Shown here in pieces: positions 11,401-23,487 of a stretch of DNA of 64,000 bases (its first letter is position 1; each line of letters starts with the position of its first letter). Origin of the DNA: Lunularia cruciata. Taxonomy: Eukaryota; Streptophyta; Marchantiopsida; Lunulariales; Lunulariaceae. A program made the position numbers and the translations under genes. The notes under the pieces were generated by a model. It had not been told where the DNA came from and did no database searches. It saw nothing but the letters and a program-made list of their open reading frames with translations. The stretch is from contig OX419756.1 of NCBI GenBank assembly GCA_948567375.1, positions 41,084,552 to 41,148,551 of the forward strand. Direction: 5' to 3'.

Positions 11401-14400
11401 TGGTCTCTAGGACAGGACTTCGGTTGCTGCAAAAGATTCAAACAAGGTGGAGGCCACTGGCACCATCGTCGCGTTAATTCAGGTGTTCATCGTTACGATG
11501 TCTACCTCGTTACTGCGGGAGGTTGGTTCAGTCTTCACAACAATTTCCTTCTTTTATCCTTGATGGCCCGATGATAGGAAACCGGGTTTTTCCCTGGTCC
11601 TATATAAATTATAATTGAATTTGAAACCTCAATTTAAGATGTTAGTAAAAGTCCGTTTTCCTTCGAAGCCCTGAGCATGCTGGGCTCGGAGGTCGGGCCG
11701 GGCCGGGCGGCAGTTCTTGTGTATACTTGAGCCCGAACTTCCTGCCGGCTGGTGTGGTCCTGCCTGGTGTTGAGGCTGGACTGGGTAGTTCTTGTGCATT
11801 CTGGGCTCAGACTGGAAACACATTTGGAATACTCTTTTCTTCTTAATTGCTTTATCCGTACCATTGTCTTCCAACTCTTGAATCTTTCTAGACAAGAGTT
11901 TCCTCGATCTCTGTCGTAGATAGCGGAACTTACATATCACCCATGTTCTTCAACTGAGATTCCTTGTGGACAACTTGAAACAAACCAGTGTACCGTGAGT
12001 TTGAATTATCATTCAAGCCCACTCATTCCTGAAAGTTCAAATCTAGCCTCGGTGTCTTGCAACGACCCTCCTCTCACTTCGACCACTTCCTTCCGTGGAC
12101 CGTGCCTCTGAAATGCCTTGACAAACACATTGTTGCCAACAAAGACGTCATGATTGCCAACTATGACAAGTATCAGAGAGTTAGCACGAAGTCTTAGCCA
12201 ACTTGGGGTACCGTTAAGTACATCTCTATGTTTATTCACAATTGGCTCGCTTTACTGGGCGGTCACCGAACGCCGCGTAACTCAGACAACTCCTATCGGT
12301 ATTTCGATAGAGCCTTACTCATCAGGTATGTCGAACTTTGTACAGGAATCTAAATACAGTCAAGAAAAACTCACCAGCCGTGGCGAAAATAAACAATGTG
12401 AGGCACAGCAATCAACTTCTCGTATCTACGGTCATAATTTCTACTAGTTCCTGAGTTTGATCCAGAAAATCTTTTCACGGACTCCATGGATATTGGCAGA
12501 TTCTGATATTTGTGAGAACGTCCACGTGCACACTATGCCTCTTTGTCGTAATTAGAATTATACTCCGGTAACGAGCTATCGGGGAACGTTTATTTTATCG
12601 AGCCCTTGTAATACTTTGTAATGCATTCGTTTTCAGTACTTTAACCGCTGTGAGATTTAAAAGCTGCAAAAATTATGTTCTTGTTCCGATTGCAAGATGG
12701 CTTCATGAATACGAAGGTTTAGCGTTCATTGCCATTTCAACGTTGGTCCAGCGTTATTCCTGCAATGGACTCCTGTGAGGAGTAGACTCCTCACAGGACC
12801 TTCGCTCATTTCCAATGCTTTGAGCTACTGCAATCAAATTTCACAACCGTAGTGTATTTTCTTGTTCCAACTACAAGATGGTGATCAGGTCTTATACGCA
12901 TCGCTATTTTTGTTTCGCACATAGAGTTTCTGTTGGTGTCCAACTCTAGATCTGTTTGGTTATACTTTTATCCAACAAAGTTCTCGCACGTTCTATTTCT
13001 TTTACGATACGTCAGGGAGGACCTGCCGGCCAGGAGCCCTTCAGTCTAGTTCATTTTCGTCTTCAAGATTGCATGCACGTCCTTTTGTTAGCTTGTAATA
13101 ATCTGAGAAGTCAGATTTGAGAATGCAGAAAATCTCGAGAAATCGTACAATATGAGTTCGTAGCTTTCCAAGAAGCAACAAAATTGTCAATTTTTTGTCA
13201 TGAGAATAATGCTCGAAATTTGGTCATCTATCGGAATAAAGGTTTAACTGACACTCCCAGAGAAGGTTCAGGTCAAAAAGAGACACTGCTGTATAGAATG
13301 CTGCTGCAGGGAATGAATCTGAGGTACTGTACTTGTTATTCCACCAGGACAACAGCCTGTCAAGAACTAAAGTATCAAGACATTTGTTTATATAATGTGT
13401 AAGCATATGGGAATTTCTACTGCTGTTGTGCCAGTTGTAATATGCTTTTTTGTCACTGGATACAGTCGGTCGATGTTGTTCTCTACAATGTACTCATCGT
13501 CTAAATATATCGAAAATTGAACTAAACAGGTATTGGACCTTCAGGTGCCCCAGACAATCCAATAACCTCACATTTATTAATGGTATACCAACAAGTCAGT
13601 GATCCAGTGCATTCAAATGTTGATTCTTGCGTTACGATTTCTTCTCTCGTTGTTGAGTAGACTGAAGCAATCAGTACCTTCTTGATTGAGCTCGATTTCT
13701 CTCTCTAAATCGATAACTGACATATCTTCCGTGTGATAATCTGTCCGAAGTCAGGCACACTTTTCAGGATGAATTCTGCAGCGAAAAGTGCATACATTTA
13801 CTTCTATATAATCAGTGGGTTGTCCAGGTCTAAGGGCTTTAATTTTATCGAGATGCGGAAAATATCACACGGTTCTTTGCTACAGTCACAAATTCAATAC
13901 AAATGCACACAATTTTACCAAAATTCGATATATTTCTCGATTACAACGCACTTAAAGTTCCCTGTTGATCTGCACTTGGTGTGCATGCAGTACTTTGAAA
14001 TCTACAGTAAACTGCCTCCAAATATGCCGGCAGACCATGGTAGTTTTACTGTAACACAACTCTCGGAAACAACTACATGATATCTATGCACGAGGGTGAA
14101 GATTTCCCTTACCAACTCCGAATCTCAAATGGATCAAAAGTTTCCCTCAATCCATGCGTATGTCGGCAACAGCACATACTGTACAATAGTAGGACCGCTA
14201 GATGAGGTTCAAGTTTTGCTTTCACAAAAGAGGTGAATACCTTACACAGTCTGTTATTGACATCAATCTGTTTAATACGACACAGACAGCTGCAAAGCCG
14301 TACACGCCTATTCGGGGACTACGGTCAACAGAATTCGATATTTATCTTCCCTTTATGCCATTGATCCTCATGAGACAAGCATGTAAGTACTGATGCAGTT

Positions 14401-15712
14401 GGGAACAAGATACACCCAATTGTAAGAGTTCGGAAGAGATGCATCCTGCTTTTGGCCCTAGTTCGTCGGAGAAAGTGCCTATACGATTGCTTTTACCTTT
14501 TATTATTTCTAACAGACGAATGGGCGTATGCATTACAAACCCCTAATCGTACTTCAGGTCACGTGTAGTTTACATGCTAAATCCAAACAGGTATCCAAGA
14601 GAAATTGACCACGTGTGCCTGTGTATGCCATACCATTCATTGCGGGTTTCAATTTTCATTGTTATGGAATGACCATAGACGTTTAAGGATATTGTATAAA
14701 GGGGATCTACCATAAATAAACAAACGGAGAGCACAAGTTTTAGAGGAAAAGAAACTTGAACTCGAGTAATCAACAAAATAGTATTATGGACAAAGCCTCA
14801 TAAAAAAGAAACGTGACAATACTTTTCCACACTCATAACTCCTTATGACCGTCGATGACTACGAAAATCCGTAGAGAAGCTATTAAAACTCCCCTAGGGT
14901 ATTGCTCCCAAACCATGACCCGATACTCCAACAACGTGAGTGGTTAAACGGAATTTTTAGCGAGGGAGCATTCATTACCTTCGCGCCAAGCTATGGTCAA
15001 GGATCTGAGAAATTTCATCATGCTTGTGTGAAAGGACCAAAACCCTATCCTCGCAGCAAGCGATAGTCAATGAGAAAAAAACGTTAAAATTTTAAGGCAC
15101 ATGTGACAATCTTTTATCTCCTGCACAGGATTACAATAAACATGGTGTATGATTGTTGGACCAGGTATAATCTTACAAGAGAACTATCGTTGAGAACTTT
15201 ACCGCTAGTGATGGTACTCTTATGATCGATTAGAGGATACAACACAACATAACCATGGTGATGATTTCTAAATAAAATGGACTCAACACAAATAAAATCT
15301 AACATCAAGGGGAAGGTGAATCAAAATCCAATTGAATTTTTATATGTCAAAAAGCTCAATCGTAGACAAATCAGTTGGTAACAAGATCTTGATAGACTGC
15401 TATGTCTCTAATATCAATGATAGAAAATCCAAATGAGAACGGTGAATAAAATTGTTCAATCTCCAGCAAGCTAGCAGTGTAGATTAGGATACACTCAAAT
15501 ATATTTTGAAACAAATTTTAATTATTGCCTATTCCCCTTTCAATCTCTACTCTCCTTTGAGCATGTTGTATGTTGAATACATGCAATATAGTAATGCTTG
15601 CTTGCAAATTTTCTTTTCCATCCATCCATCAAAGCACAAACATTTTTGCACCCATATAACTTGGATAAGTACATATTCTTGAAAGATATGATGATTATCT
15701 TCTCCTGCCATT
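8478..15712. other. Intergenic DNA without a supported gene
   Basis: Seven kilobases hold only short frames with no recognisable motif and no convincing chain of spliced exons. Examples are 11629-11940 minus, 12154-12447 plus and 13733-14080 plus. A GC-rich patch at about 11670-11800 repeats CAGTTCTTGTG. A TATA-like CTATATAAAT lies near 11600 with no gene attached. A 13-bp perfect hairpin lies at 12771-12798. I saw no tRNA or rRNA. Lineage-specific genes or non-coding RNAs cannot be excluded by eye. Confidence 0.45.
12771..12798. repeat. Perfect inverted repeat, 13-bp arms
   Basis: Arms TCCTGTGAGGAGT (12771-12783) and its exact reverse complement (12786-12798) are separated by two bases. No T-run or adjacent gene suggests a terminator. 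Confidence 0.85.
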
Positions 15713-15717
15713 TGTGG

Positions 15718-16148
15718 TGTTGCACCTAGATTGCTCGGACACTGAAGTAGTAGTGTTGTTAGTCAGAGGTGTTTTGGCAATTACTCATAGATTCTTGTTG
15801 ACGGTCAGATTTTGTGTTCAATGTACTGACTACATGGAGGGGGTCACAGTCACTTGCACCATTTACACCATCAGGTGTGCCATCAACAGGACCATTAGAG
15901 TTGGAGATCTAGGTCAAAATCAGATATATACCTTGGAAGTACAACCCCAAAGAGCTCATTTCTTTGATGTTGAGCCTTTGATTTCTCGGCTATGGTGGAC
16001 AAAAAGCCGACGAGCGTCACTTGGAGTCTCTTAGCTAGAATGGGTGTGACTTGACTGTAATCAATGCCCAATTGTTGGTAGATTGTTGAGTGAATGATCA
16101 AGTATTGATTTGATTTGAGTTGATTTGAGTTGATGAAGAACTGATTAC
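15718..16148 (+). repeat. 5' LTR of element M
   Basis: It begins TGTTGCACCTAG and ends near CTGATTAC(A). It matches 32129-32560 throughout, including GACGGTCAGATTTTGTGTTCA and GGAGATCTAGGTCAAAAT. A GATTTGAGTT motif repeats near its end. No plant-type primer-binding site is recognisable just inside it, probably through decay. Confidence 0.85.
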
Positions 16149-17163
16149 ATCATAGCAATGAGACTCAATGGGAAATAGGGTGGAGGAACTGAGGATGTTA
16201 GTGGTATCTCCAAGCTTGGTCTATCATTGATACCTTGATTGTGGTTTAGATTTCCTTGAGAGTGATCATGTGCAGAAGTGCTAGCCAAATTACCCTAAGA
16301 ATAGAGTCAATTTCAAGTATTAGTGTTTGTTTTGAGCTCAAGAGGTGAAAATAGGACCAACTTTGCTCAAACTGCAAAATTGAAGGTGGAATTGGGAATC
16401 CATTCACACCAATTAGAGATGTGAAGATCCCTTTCCTTTCAATTTGGCTTGAGTGGAGATTAAGCAAAGGATTTGGTGATCAGTCAACTCTAGGGATTTA
16501 TGTCAGATTTTACGTCAAATTTTTGGGAGAATTTATGTTAGATTTTGGCCAAAGGAAGTTTGATCCCTTTCTTGATGATCCTCATAGCTTAGGAAGTAGA
16601 TAGAGAATCCAATTATGTCAAATGCCAAATGGTGGTAGAGTCAATTTGGTGTTGATTTGTGCGATGGAGGGTTTTTGTTTAGCCTTCTTATGGTTGGATC
16701 TCCTTCATTCTCTACTTTTTGTTTGTGCACCATGTTTGTGTGAGGTGCCTTGACTTTAGAGCGTTGGTGCTCTAGTGTGCTCTTAGTAGTGAGGCTAAAG
16801 TGATGACCATTCATACTACTTGTGTTTCTCTCCGGTGAGGCAAGACGTGATGATCCGTAGACCGCAAGAGTGCATGTTATGATAACAAGTTATAAGTTGC
16901 CTTTTCACTAGTGTAGTTGTTGTAGTTAGAACTACATTGGTGGGTGATGTTTGGTTTGTGGTGGCAATTGGTGTTGGCACTTAGTGGTGACACTTGGTGT
17001 TGGTACTTGGTGGTGATTCTTGGTGGGGTACTTACGGTAGTTACAATTATAGTTTGCAATTTATGATTACTTTGTCATGATAGAGTTCTTTGGAGATTCT
17101 AGAGGAGATATCATAATAGTACACAGTGGGTTTACTCAAATTTTTGCTTGGTATTAGCTTGTA
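16149..17163 (+). other. Untranslated leader of element M
   Basis: This segment lies between the 5' LTR and the first gag-like frame and has no recognisable coding motif. A GT-rich stretch at about 16925-17035 repeats variants of CTTGGTGTTGGTACTTGGTGGTGA. Its position fits a 5' leader. Confidence 0.5.
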
Positions 17164-18720
17164 TCTTAGGTCCTAGTGAGGGAGGAGATTGACTTTGAGT
17201 TGGAATTTGACATAGGAGTTGGTTTAGTTGAGAGTGCATATGGTGTGTCTGCATTGTTGTTGTGGGACATGGACAAGATAAATGGGGCCTCCAAAGGCCC
17301 CAAGCATTACTCTAGTACGATGGGTACCATTGAGTTGGATAACTTTATCCAAGAGTTTGATAGTTGGTGTGATCTGCAACAAATACAAAACCCAATTTTG
17401 TTCAAACCATTCATGGCATGGAACGGGTTGTTTTAGCACTTGGAGAGTTTGCCAATGGATGACTATCACAAATTCAAGAGAGCTCACTTGGAGGAGATCA
17501 AGCTATGGAGACAATATTGGTCTCCAAAGTACATCTCTATCACTTAAAGCTTGATTTCTAGGTGTAGATTGGTAATAGTCATGAGTTCTAGCTCTAGTAG
17601 CGTTGGTAGATCTATTGGAGATGGTGCTACTATGAGTGGAGGTACTACTTTAGGAGGTGGTGTAGTATTGGGGTTTAACCCCACGGTGGAGTTCTTCTAG
17701 TGTTTGAGGCAGAACTACCCAAGAGTGTGGATTGACAAGTTGAGGAGCTTCCAAGAGTTTTAGTGGAAGGCTAGAGGAGCTTATGTGAAGCATACACTTG
17801 CATGAAACGGTTCATCAACTTTACTCAAGGATTTATTAAGGCCCAAGCAGTCCAATTTTGGTATGGGATTTTGGACAAGGAGCTATGACATAGAGTACAT
17901 GATGCTACATTGTTACAAGCTACTTCACCTACTTTGGCAATAGTCTTTGGGTTGGTTGAGCGTATTGAGCTCAACATGGTGGAGGAGAGAGTGGCAACAT
18001 TAGATTTAGTAGGGAGACCTTGTTCACAACTATTACTTCTTGCAAAGTGCAGTAGAGTACTCCACGCCATGTTGGCTTCCAAAGGCAAAGTGGATAGCCC
18101 AAATACTATGGAGTGAGTGGAGGGCCTAGTATAGCTAGACCCTTACTTTCATTTTCAAGTCATTAGTAATTAGTGAGTGGTGATGTTGCTTGTTGGGCTT
18201 GTGGTGGACCTCACCACAAGAGAGATTGCACTTAGGGTAGTAGACATGATACCTCTAGTGCATTACAACCAACACAAAGACAATGTGACATTGCCACAAA
18301 TTTGGTTATACTAGAGATTGATGCTTTGACCTACACCCAAAGTTATGGAGTGGTAGGGCTGCTATGGCAGGTGGTAGAGGAGCTCTAGGTCATGGAGGAC
18401 AAGATGGTGGAGGATCCACACATGGTAGGAGTGCAATACCTTCCCTTACTTTTGATACAACCATGGCTACTCAGATTGAGTAGTCGGAGCAAAGATTGGT
18501 TAGCATGGCCATCATGCAAAGGAGATCAGATTTGGATCATGAGGCTTCTACCTCTTATGTGGGTGATAGAGATATCTTGGATGTCATGTGTGGAGCAACA
18601 CAGGTAGATGTATTTGCCACAATGACTAGGAGTGCAATACATGCTTTAGAGCCTAGAGGAGCATCAGTGGAGTTGGACTCACAAAGAGGAGAGGCTGGTA
18701 GACAAGTTAGACTTCTCTAG
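17164..18720 (+). pseudogene. gag: Decayed gag-like region of element M
   Basis: The first block (17176-17434) ends FKPFMAWNGLF and continues after a stop with MDDYHKFKRAHLEEIKLW. A second block near 17850-18000 reads FWYGILDKELRHRVHD in mixed frames, then LVERIELNMVEER. A nucleic-acid-binding knuckle near 18190-18240 reads CWACGGPHHKRDC, slightly off the canonical C-x2-C-x4-H-x4-C spacing. A second knuckle, CHKFGYTRD.C, follows near 18290. The frame 18496-18720 is glycine and serine rich just upstream and then charged. I see no clear aspartic protease after it. It would encode the particle protein, but stops throughout prevent this. Confidence 0.65.
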
Positions 18721-18999
18721 TCTTTCATACTCTTTGAGGCATTATAGATGACATCCATGGCTCCTAGACACCCTAGTGCAAGTATGGTAGGTGGTGGTGG
18801 GATGCATGATAGACTACCTATTAGTCTACCACTTTCTACTACATAGATTGAGTCTAGCTTGATGTTGGGGGCGGCTTAGTTGATTATGTGTTTTCCTTTG
18901 TTCTCATCTAGTGATATGTTTACATTGGAAGTTGGCCCAACTCTAGTGTTCCAATTGACAACCATACTTTGTGAGAGTATAGATGATGTGGTTCTTACT

Positions 19000-21540
19000 T
19001 TTACAGCAGAGTGGTTGATAGTGGAGCTGACTTGGTTGAGGAGCATGGGATCCGCTCAACAACCAATGGGCTATGGCAAGCAAGATTGGAGGAATTACCG
19101 ACTAGCCTTGCCTTTGAGCGAGCATAGTTCATACCTAGAGTTATCTTATTGAATAACTAAATGGGGATTTTCCATTTGGTGTGACCTTAAGGGAAGGTTT
19201 ATACACCGTAGAGAGTCTTATTAGACTTTGGTACACAACCCTTTATATTGGGGAAGGTTATTGTTGTTGGTTTGGAGGTACAAAAGACCAATGTGGAGAG
19301 GTATCCATTTCAAATCCAAACATCTCTAGGGGTGGTTTTACATAGTATATCACATGGTGGAGAGCTTGTTGTCCAGATTCAGCGTGGTCATCCAACTAAT
19401 AGCTTTGTGGTGAGAGCTCAAGCTCTTGCTACAATAGTTGAGTCATATGATGTGCTAGTTGGTGGAGTAGTATTATACCCCATGGGTTTCAATGATGACT
19501 ATTGGGAGGAGACAACCTCCTATAGACTAGGTTGGTAGTCAAGTGAGGGATAGGTATGTCACCTACCATTACACTTCAATAGTGGCAATCTTGGCTCACT
19601 ATAGTCAAGGACCATAGCGGTATCCGTTTCAACTTCCAATGGTTTTGTTACTTGGCTTGGTGACTTATTGGAGGAGAATGACCATGCAGAGGATACTTTA
19701 ATACCAAAAGATATCACTCAGATTTGGAGTATGAGTGGGATCATTTCATCCACCTTGGATGTTCTATTGTGGAGTTCAAAGGAGGCATTGTAGCAACATA
19801 TACAATTGGTGCAATAGGCTTGGAGTGGAGCCTTTATTTCACCAAGAGACCAATGTGAGGATGAGCCTTTGGAGTCTATCACATTGTCACCTTTGGATAC
19901 CACACTCATTGCTTGGCAATATCCAATAGAGGGAGTATGTCGATTGGAATTGTTTGGTGAGATTAACATTGGACTAGTTGCGGTATTACAAGTTGGGATC
20001 CACATACATAGGTACTTATATGTGGAGAGAGATGAGACTGTTAGGCAAGTCTCTCTACATCATGTGGCACATTTGGCCTATCAATATCCTAAGTTATTAG
20101 TGATGTCAACAATTAGGGGCTACCAAAAGACCCTACCAATAGATATTTCCTTGATGGGAGCATAGGATTTGGAGAGACATGGGCCTATTCTTCTAGTGAC
20201 TTTTGGATGGCCATGTTAGAGACATACACATGCTAGCTAAGGTCATGGTCTCTGGGATCCCTATTTTGGTGTGTTTTGGGAGATATTACATATATTATGA
20301 CATCTCCATATCATTCTTGGATAGGAATTATCATGTTGTTGAATGCAGCTATAGTGGGATCATAAGCTCATCACCTTCATCTTTGGTAGACAGGAACACC
20401 CATTTGTACATGTATGTACTATTGTGATATTTAGTTTGGTATTATAAATACTTGAGAGATATTATTTATATAGAGATAAATGATGGTTCTACATTAGTCA
20501 TGATTAGCTAAAGTTAGTCATAGATAAGATAGAAGGGACCTTACTTTACAGGAAATGGAAAAAATGAGCACTATTATTTTGGATTCTAATGTATTGACTT
20601 GGTATTATTCCTAGTTGTTTGGCTTCAAGGAAAGAGTTGAGATCTCTTGGACCAACAAGCCTTTTTATTTTGCATTCTTTTATGGTCCAAGGAAAGCCCA
20701 TGTGAAGGAATCCTTGACTTAGTGGTTGGATCAAGATAAGACTATGTGCTTAGGAGAATATTCCCATGAATATGGATATTCCTATAGAATTTTGATTTTA
20801 TTTCATTTTTAGCCTAGTAACTTGAGTTACCTTAGTAATTAGTAATTTTGGTACTTAATTATTCACAAGTATGTACACTAGGGGTGAGGAGGTACTCATC
20901 ATTCTTTCATTTACAATTTTCTCTCTCTCTTTGAGTTCTCTAGTAGTAATCGTTTGAGTCATGGAGTGTTAGCCTTGGAGGAGTATGATAGAGTTAGGGT
21001 TGTTTGCCTTTTTGGTCCATGGTCTGCTACCATAATAGCCATCAGAGGTTCATCTTGAGTGAGAGGTAGACTAGCTCATAGGACAAACCTTTTACCCAAA
21101 AGAGGTTCTACAATGTGCTTATGATGGGATTCAACGACTAGACCACCTCATTGTTGATGATATCTTGGATGTTGGGCGTTTGTCTTAGATGGTGGGTGTG
21201 GCTAATAAGTCACCTATGGCAATGGTGAACCTAATTGGGCAGCCTAGAGCCACTTTACCCACACTTATGAGTTTCCCAAGCTCTCATGCTTTCTGGAAGG
21301 ATGACCTAGACTTGTTTGGGTCTCACAATTACAACAGTTGGTGGAGCACAATGTTGATGAGAGGGAGCAAGTGAGGGGTTTCTACATTGGTATTACCATT
21401 ATTACAATAGTATCAAACACATCTAGGCTATGGACTTGAACTATTTGACTTGGATTGTGAGCCTTGGCTTGGTAGAGCAACGGAGGATGTGTTTGATAAG
21501 CATCACCACTCGGACACTTGTGAGCTTTATGCTTATTGAG
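19000..21540 (+). pseudogene. Retroelement-borne C5 cytosine DNA methyltransferase, decayed
   Basis: An N-terminal module of unknown function (19020-19540) contains MGSAQQPMG and VRAQALATIVESYDVLVGG. The catalytic domain follows. A SAM-binding motif I is LELFGEINIGLVAVLQVGI from 19944. The next strand is HRYLYVERDETVRQ. The catalytic motif IV is TFGWPC at 20199-20216, in the same frame as motif I, followed by a TAG where a Gln is expected. LWDPYFGVFWE matches the helix after motif IV, and NAAIVGS.AHHLHLW near 20342-20390 the next conserved block. After about 0.65 kb of extra sequence, the target-recognition part resumes: CAYDGIQRLDHLIVDDILD near 21115-21175 and GQPRATLPTLMSFPSSHAF from 21238. 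The C-terminal block LNYLTWIVSLGLVEQ is near 21430. Family enzymes methylate cytosine at carbon 5 using SAM. Nonsense codons make this copy inactive. Confidence 0.8.
20400..21060. other. Extra ~0.65 kb splitting the methyltransferase
   Basis: Methyltransferase-like coding stops near 20395 at HLHLW.TGTP and resumes near 21065 at TNLLPK. The intervening DNA is AT-rich with a pyrimidine run CTCTCTCTCTTTGAG near 20925. It resembles the end of a copia-type LTR, but I could not find matching target duplications or fix either end. The short word GGTAGAC occurs at both junctions. Confidence 0.45.
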
Positions 21541-21899
21541 ATGATTTAGGCACATGTTGGGAGTGATGGACAAAGTGGGCAAGGTATTCTTGGGACACAA
21601 CCAATGGGTACTGGTGAGAGAGGTCTACTTGGGGGTCCATCTAGGTGAGCGTGGTTTACATGGGATGCAGCTAGAGGACTTGTGGAGCTTACAACCTGAT
21701 CGGAAGGAGTTTTCCACATTGAGGTTGGGGGCATGACACTACTACTCCCAAGGGCCCAATGTAGCAAGCAATCAATATGCCTTCCACTCCTACGATAGTT
21801 ATAGAGGATACTTGGGAGTCAGATCTTGGACCCAAGCTTACAAGAGGAGAAAGACGAAGAGTTTGGTGGTTCTTGAAGAGCTACACAAGTTATTTTACC

Positions 21900-22988
21900 T
21901 TTATTATGAAGGATTTAGGTGCTTTGAATAGACCTAGTATTTAGATTGAGCTTACTAGAAATACACCAAATTTTTGACATCTTTATAGATATAGTGACAT
22001 GGAGAGAATATTGATTTAGAGTCGGAGTAGAGACCTTTTTGAGCCTAGTTTGGTGGAGATTTCAAATATAGAGTATGCATCAACTACAATGATGCCAACC
22101 AAGAAGGATAAGGCAATTGCACAGATAGGCAGATGTGTGTAGATTACCATCCTATCAATCAATAGATTAGAGCTGATTGGTATACCGTGCCTACACCAAA
22201 GGAGATCTTTGATGTGATTGGCATGCAAAGATTTTTAGCACTTTTGATCTTTGAGTAGGATATCATCAGTTGCCAATCAAGGAGGAGGATAAGTCCAAGA
22301 AAACATTTTGGGCTATTGATCTTCAAGGTAAGGGTGTATTATATCAGTGGAGGTTCTTACCATTTGGGTTAAGGAATACTCCTATCAAATTCTAAAGGGT
22401 CATGGATAGGATCCTAGAAGGACTAGATTTCGCTCAGTGCTATATTGATGACATTTTGGTCTATAGCACTATTATGGAGTAGCATGAGAGGCATTTGTTG
22501 GAGGTGTTTGAGAGATTGAGATCTCATGGACTCAAATTACATCCTAGGAAATATTGATTATTCCATGAGCAAGTTGAGTATTTAGGTCACACTATCTACC
22601 CTAGAGGACTTGGTGTTCAATATACCAAGGTGGAGGCTATTGCACATATTCCTCAGCCTCTGGATGTGAGCAAAGTGCAAGCATTCATTAGGTTGGTGAA
22701 CTTTTATTGCTGATATTTTAGAGGATTTAGTGCCATTGCAAATGCCTTGACAAAGCTGACCAAGCTTACACAAGAGTGATGTTGGAAAGGAGCAAGAGAG
22801 AGCTTTTGTGGAGCTCAAGGAGAGGTTGACATTTGCCTCTATTCTTAAGAGACCGATCAGAAGATGACCACTTTAGGTTTACACTAATTGGAGTATGTTG
22901 GGGCTTGGAGAAATGCTCATGCAACATGATGATGAGGGGAAAGAGTTTGTGGTGGCCTATGCTAATTGCTACAACAATTCAATGATGT
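21900..22988 (+). pseudogene. pol: Reverse transcriptase and start of RNase H of element M
   Basis: RT begins near 21985 with LYRYSDMERILI and SRSRDLFEP. EYASTTMMPTKKD follows at 22072-22110 and FLPFGLRNTPIKF at about 22353-22395. The catalytic block is YIDDILVYS at 22441-22467. Downstream VEYLGHTIYPRGLGVQYTKV and FIRLVNFYC..YFRGFSAIA are typical gypsy RT thumb and connection sequence. RNase H begins near 22870, with MLGLGEMLMQHDDEGKEFVVAYAN ending at the solo LTR junction. Both catalytic Asp of YIDD are retained but several stops and shifts interrupt the frame. Confidence 0.85.
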
Positions 22989-23092
22989 TGTAAAAGACCA
23001 AAACCAAGGAGAGAAATAGGAGAATGGAAACTCACATTGGGACACTTGAATGAGGGAAAACTCCAAATGCCTAGCATGAGCTTCGGCCTTGG

Positions 23093-23101
23093 TATTTATA
23101 G
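23093..23101 (-). promoter_or_regulatory. TATA box in solo LTR
   Basis: The minus strand reads CTATAAATA. It lies about 20 bp on the downstream side of the GAA/TTC repeat cluster, as a core promoter would in an LTR. The LTRs of element A have decayed versions at the same place. Confidence 0.6.
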
Positions 23102-23119
23102 GTAGCATACAAGACTCTT

Positions 23120-23335
23120 GAAGCTTCTCAAGAAGCTTCCTTGAGCCGCTTTCTTGGAGTGCAAGCCAAGTTAACTAGGAAGCTTCTTAAGAAGCTTCCT
23201 TCTAGAAGCCGCCTACTTGGTGTGCAAGCTAAGCTAATTAGAAGCTTCTAGAAGCTTCCTTCTAGAAGCTACCTGCTTAGGGCGCAAGTTAACTAGTTGG
23301 GAAGCTTCCCAAGAAGCTTCTTAGATGCTTCTAGA
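23120..23335 (-). promoter_or_regulatory. Heat-shock-element-like GAA/TTC array in LTR
   Basis: GAA and TTC triplets alternate at the 5-bp spacing of heat-shock elements. At 23241-23258 the sequence is GAAGCTTCTAGAAGCTTC, four perfect inverted pentamer units, followed by TTCTAGAA at 23260-23267. Further GAAGCTTC blocks are at 23120, 23133, 23170, 23181, 23301 and 23313. The array lies upstream of the TATA box in the element's orientation. Heat-shock factors bind nGAAnnTTCnnGAAn arrays, and LTRs with them, such as copia ONSEN, are heat-induced. Function here is inferred. Confidence 0.5.
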
Positions 23336-23487
23336 ATATTCTAGGCTATTTTGTCTTATTCTCTACTTTGTGAGCCCGACTAACTTCGTCTCTAAACTCC
23401 ATATTGTTATAGACGTGAAGTATAGTTCATATAAAGGAGAGTGCTTGGTAACAATATGGGCAATAACACATTTTTTATGTTACCTAT

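Larger units (their letters stand above)
22989..23411 (-). repeat. Solo LTR of the element A family inside element M
   Basis: It starts TGTAAAAGACC and ends ATATTGTTATA, aligning over its length with both LTRs of element A. Flanks GATGT (22984-22988) and GACGT (23412-23416) form a 5-bp duplication with one mismatch. No internal sequence is present, so recombination between two LTRs has removed the rest. It sits in RNase H of element M. Coding resumes at 23417 with KYSSYKGECL. Confidence 0.92.

Noticed and set aside
11560-11640. TATA-like promoter near 11600
   Set aside because: CTATATAAAT is present, but no downstream coding frame or exon chain supports a gene.
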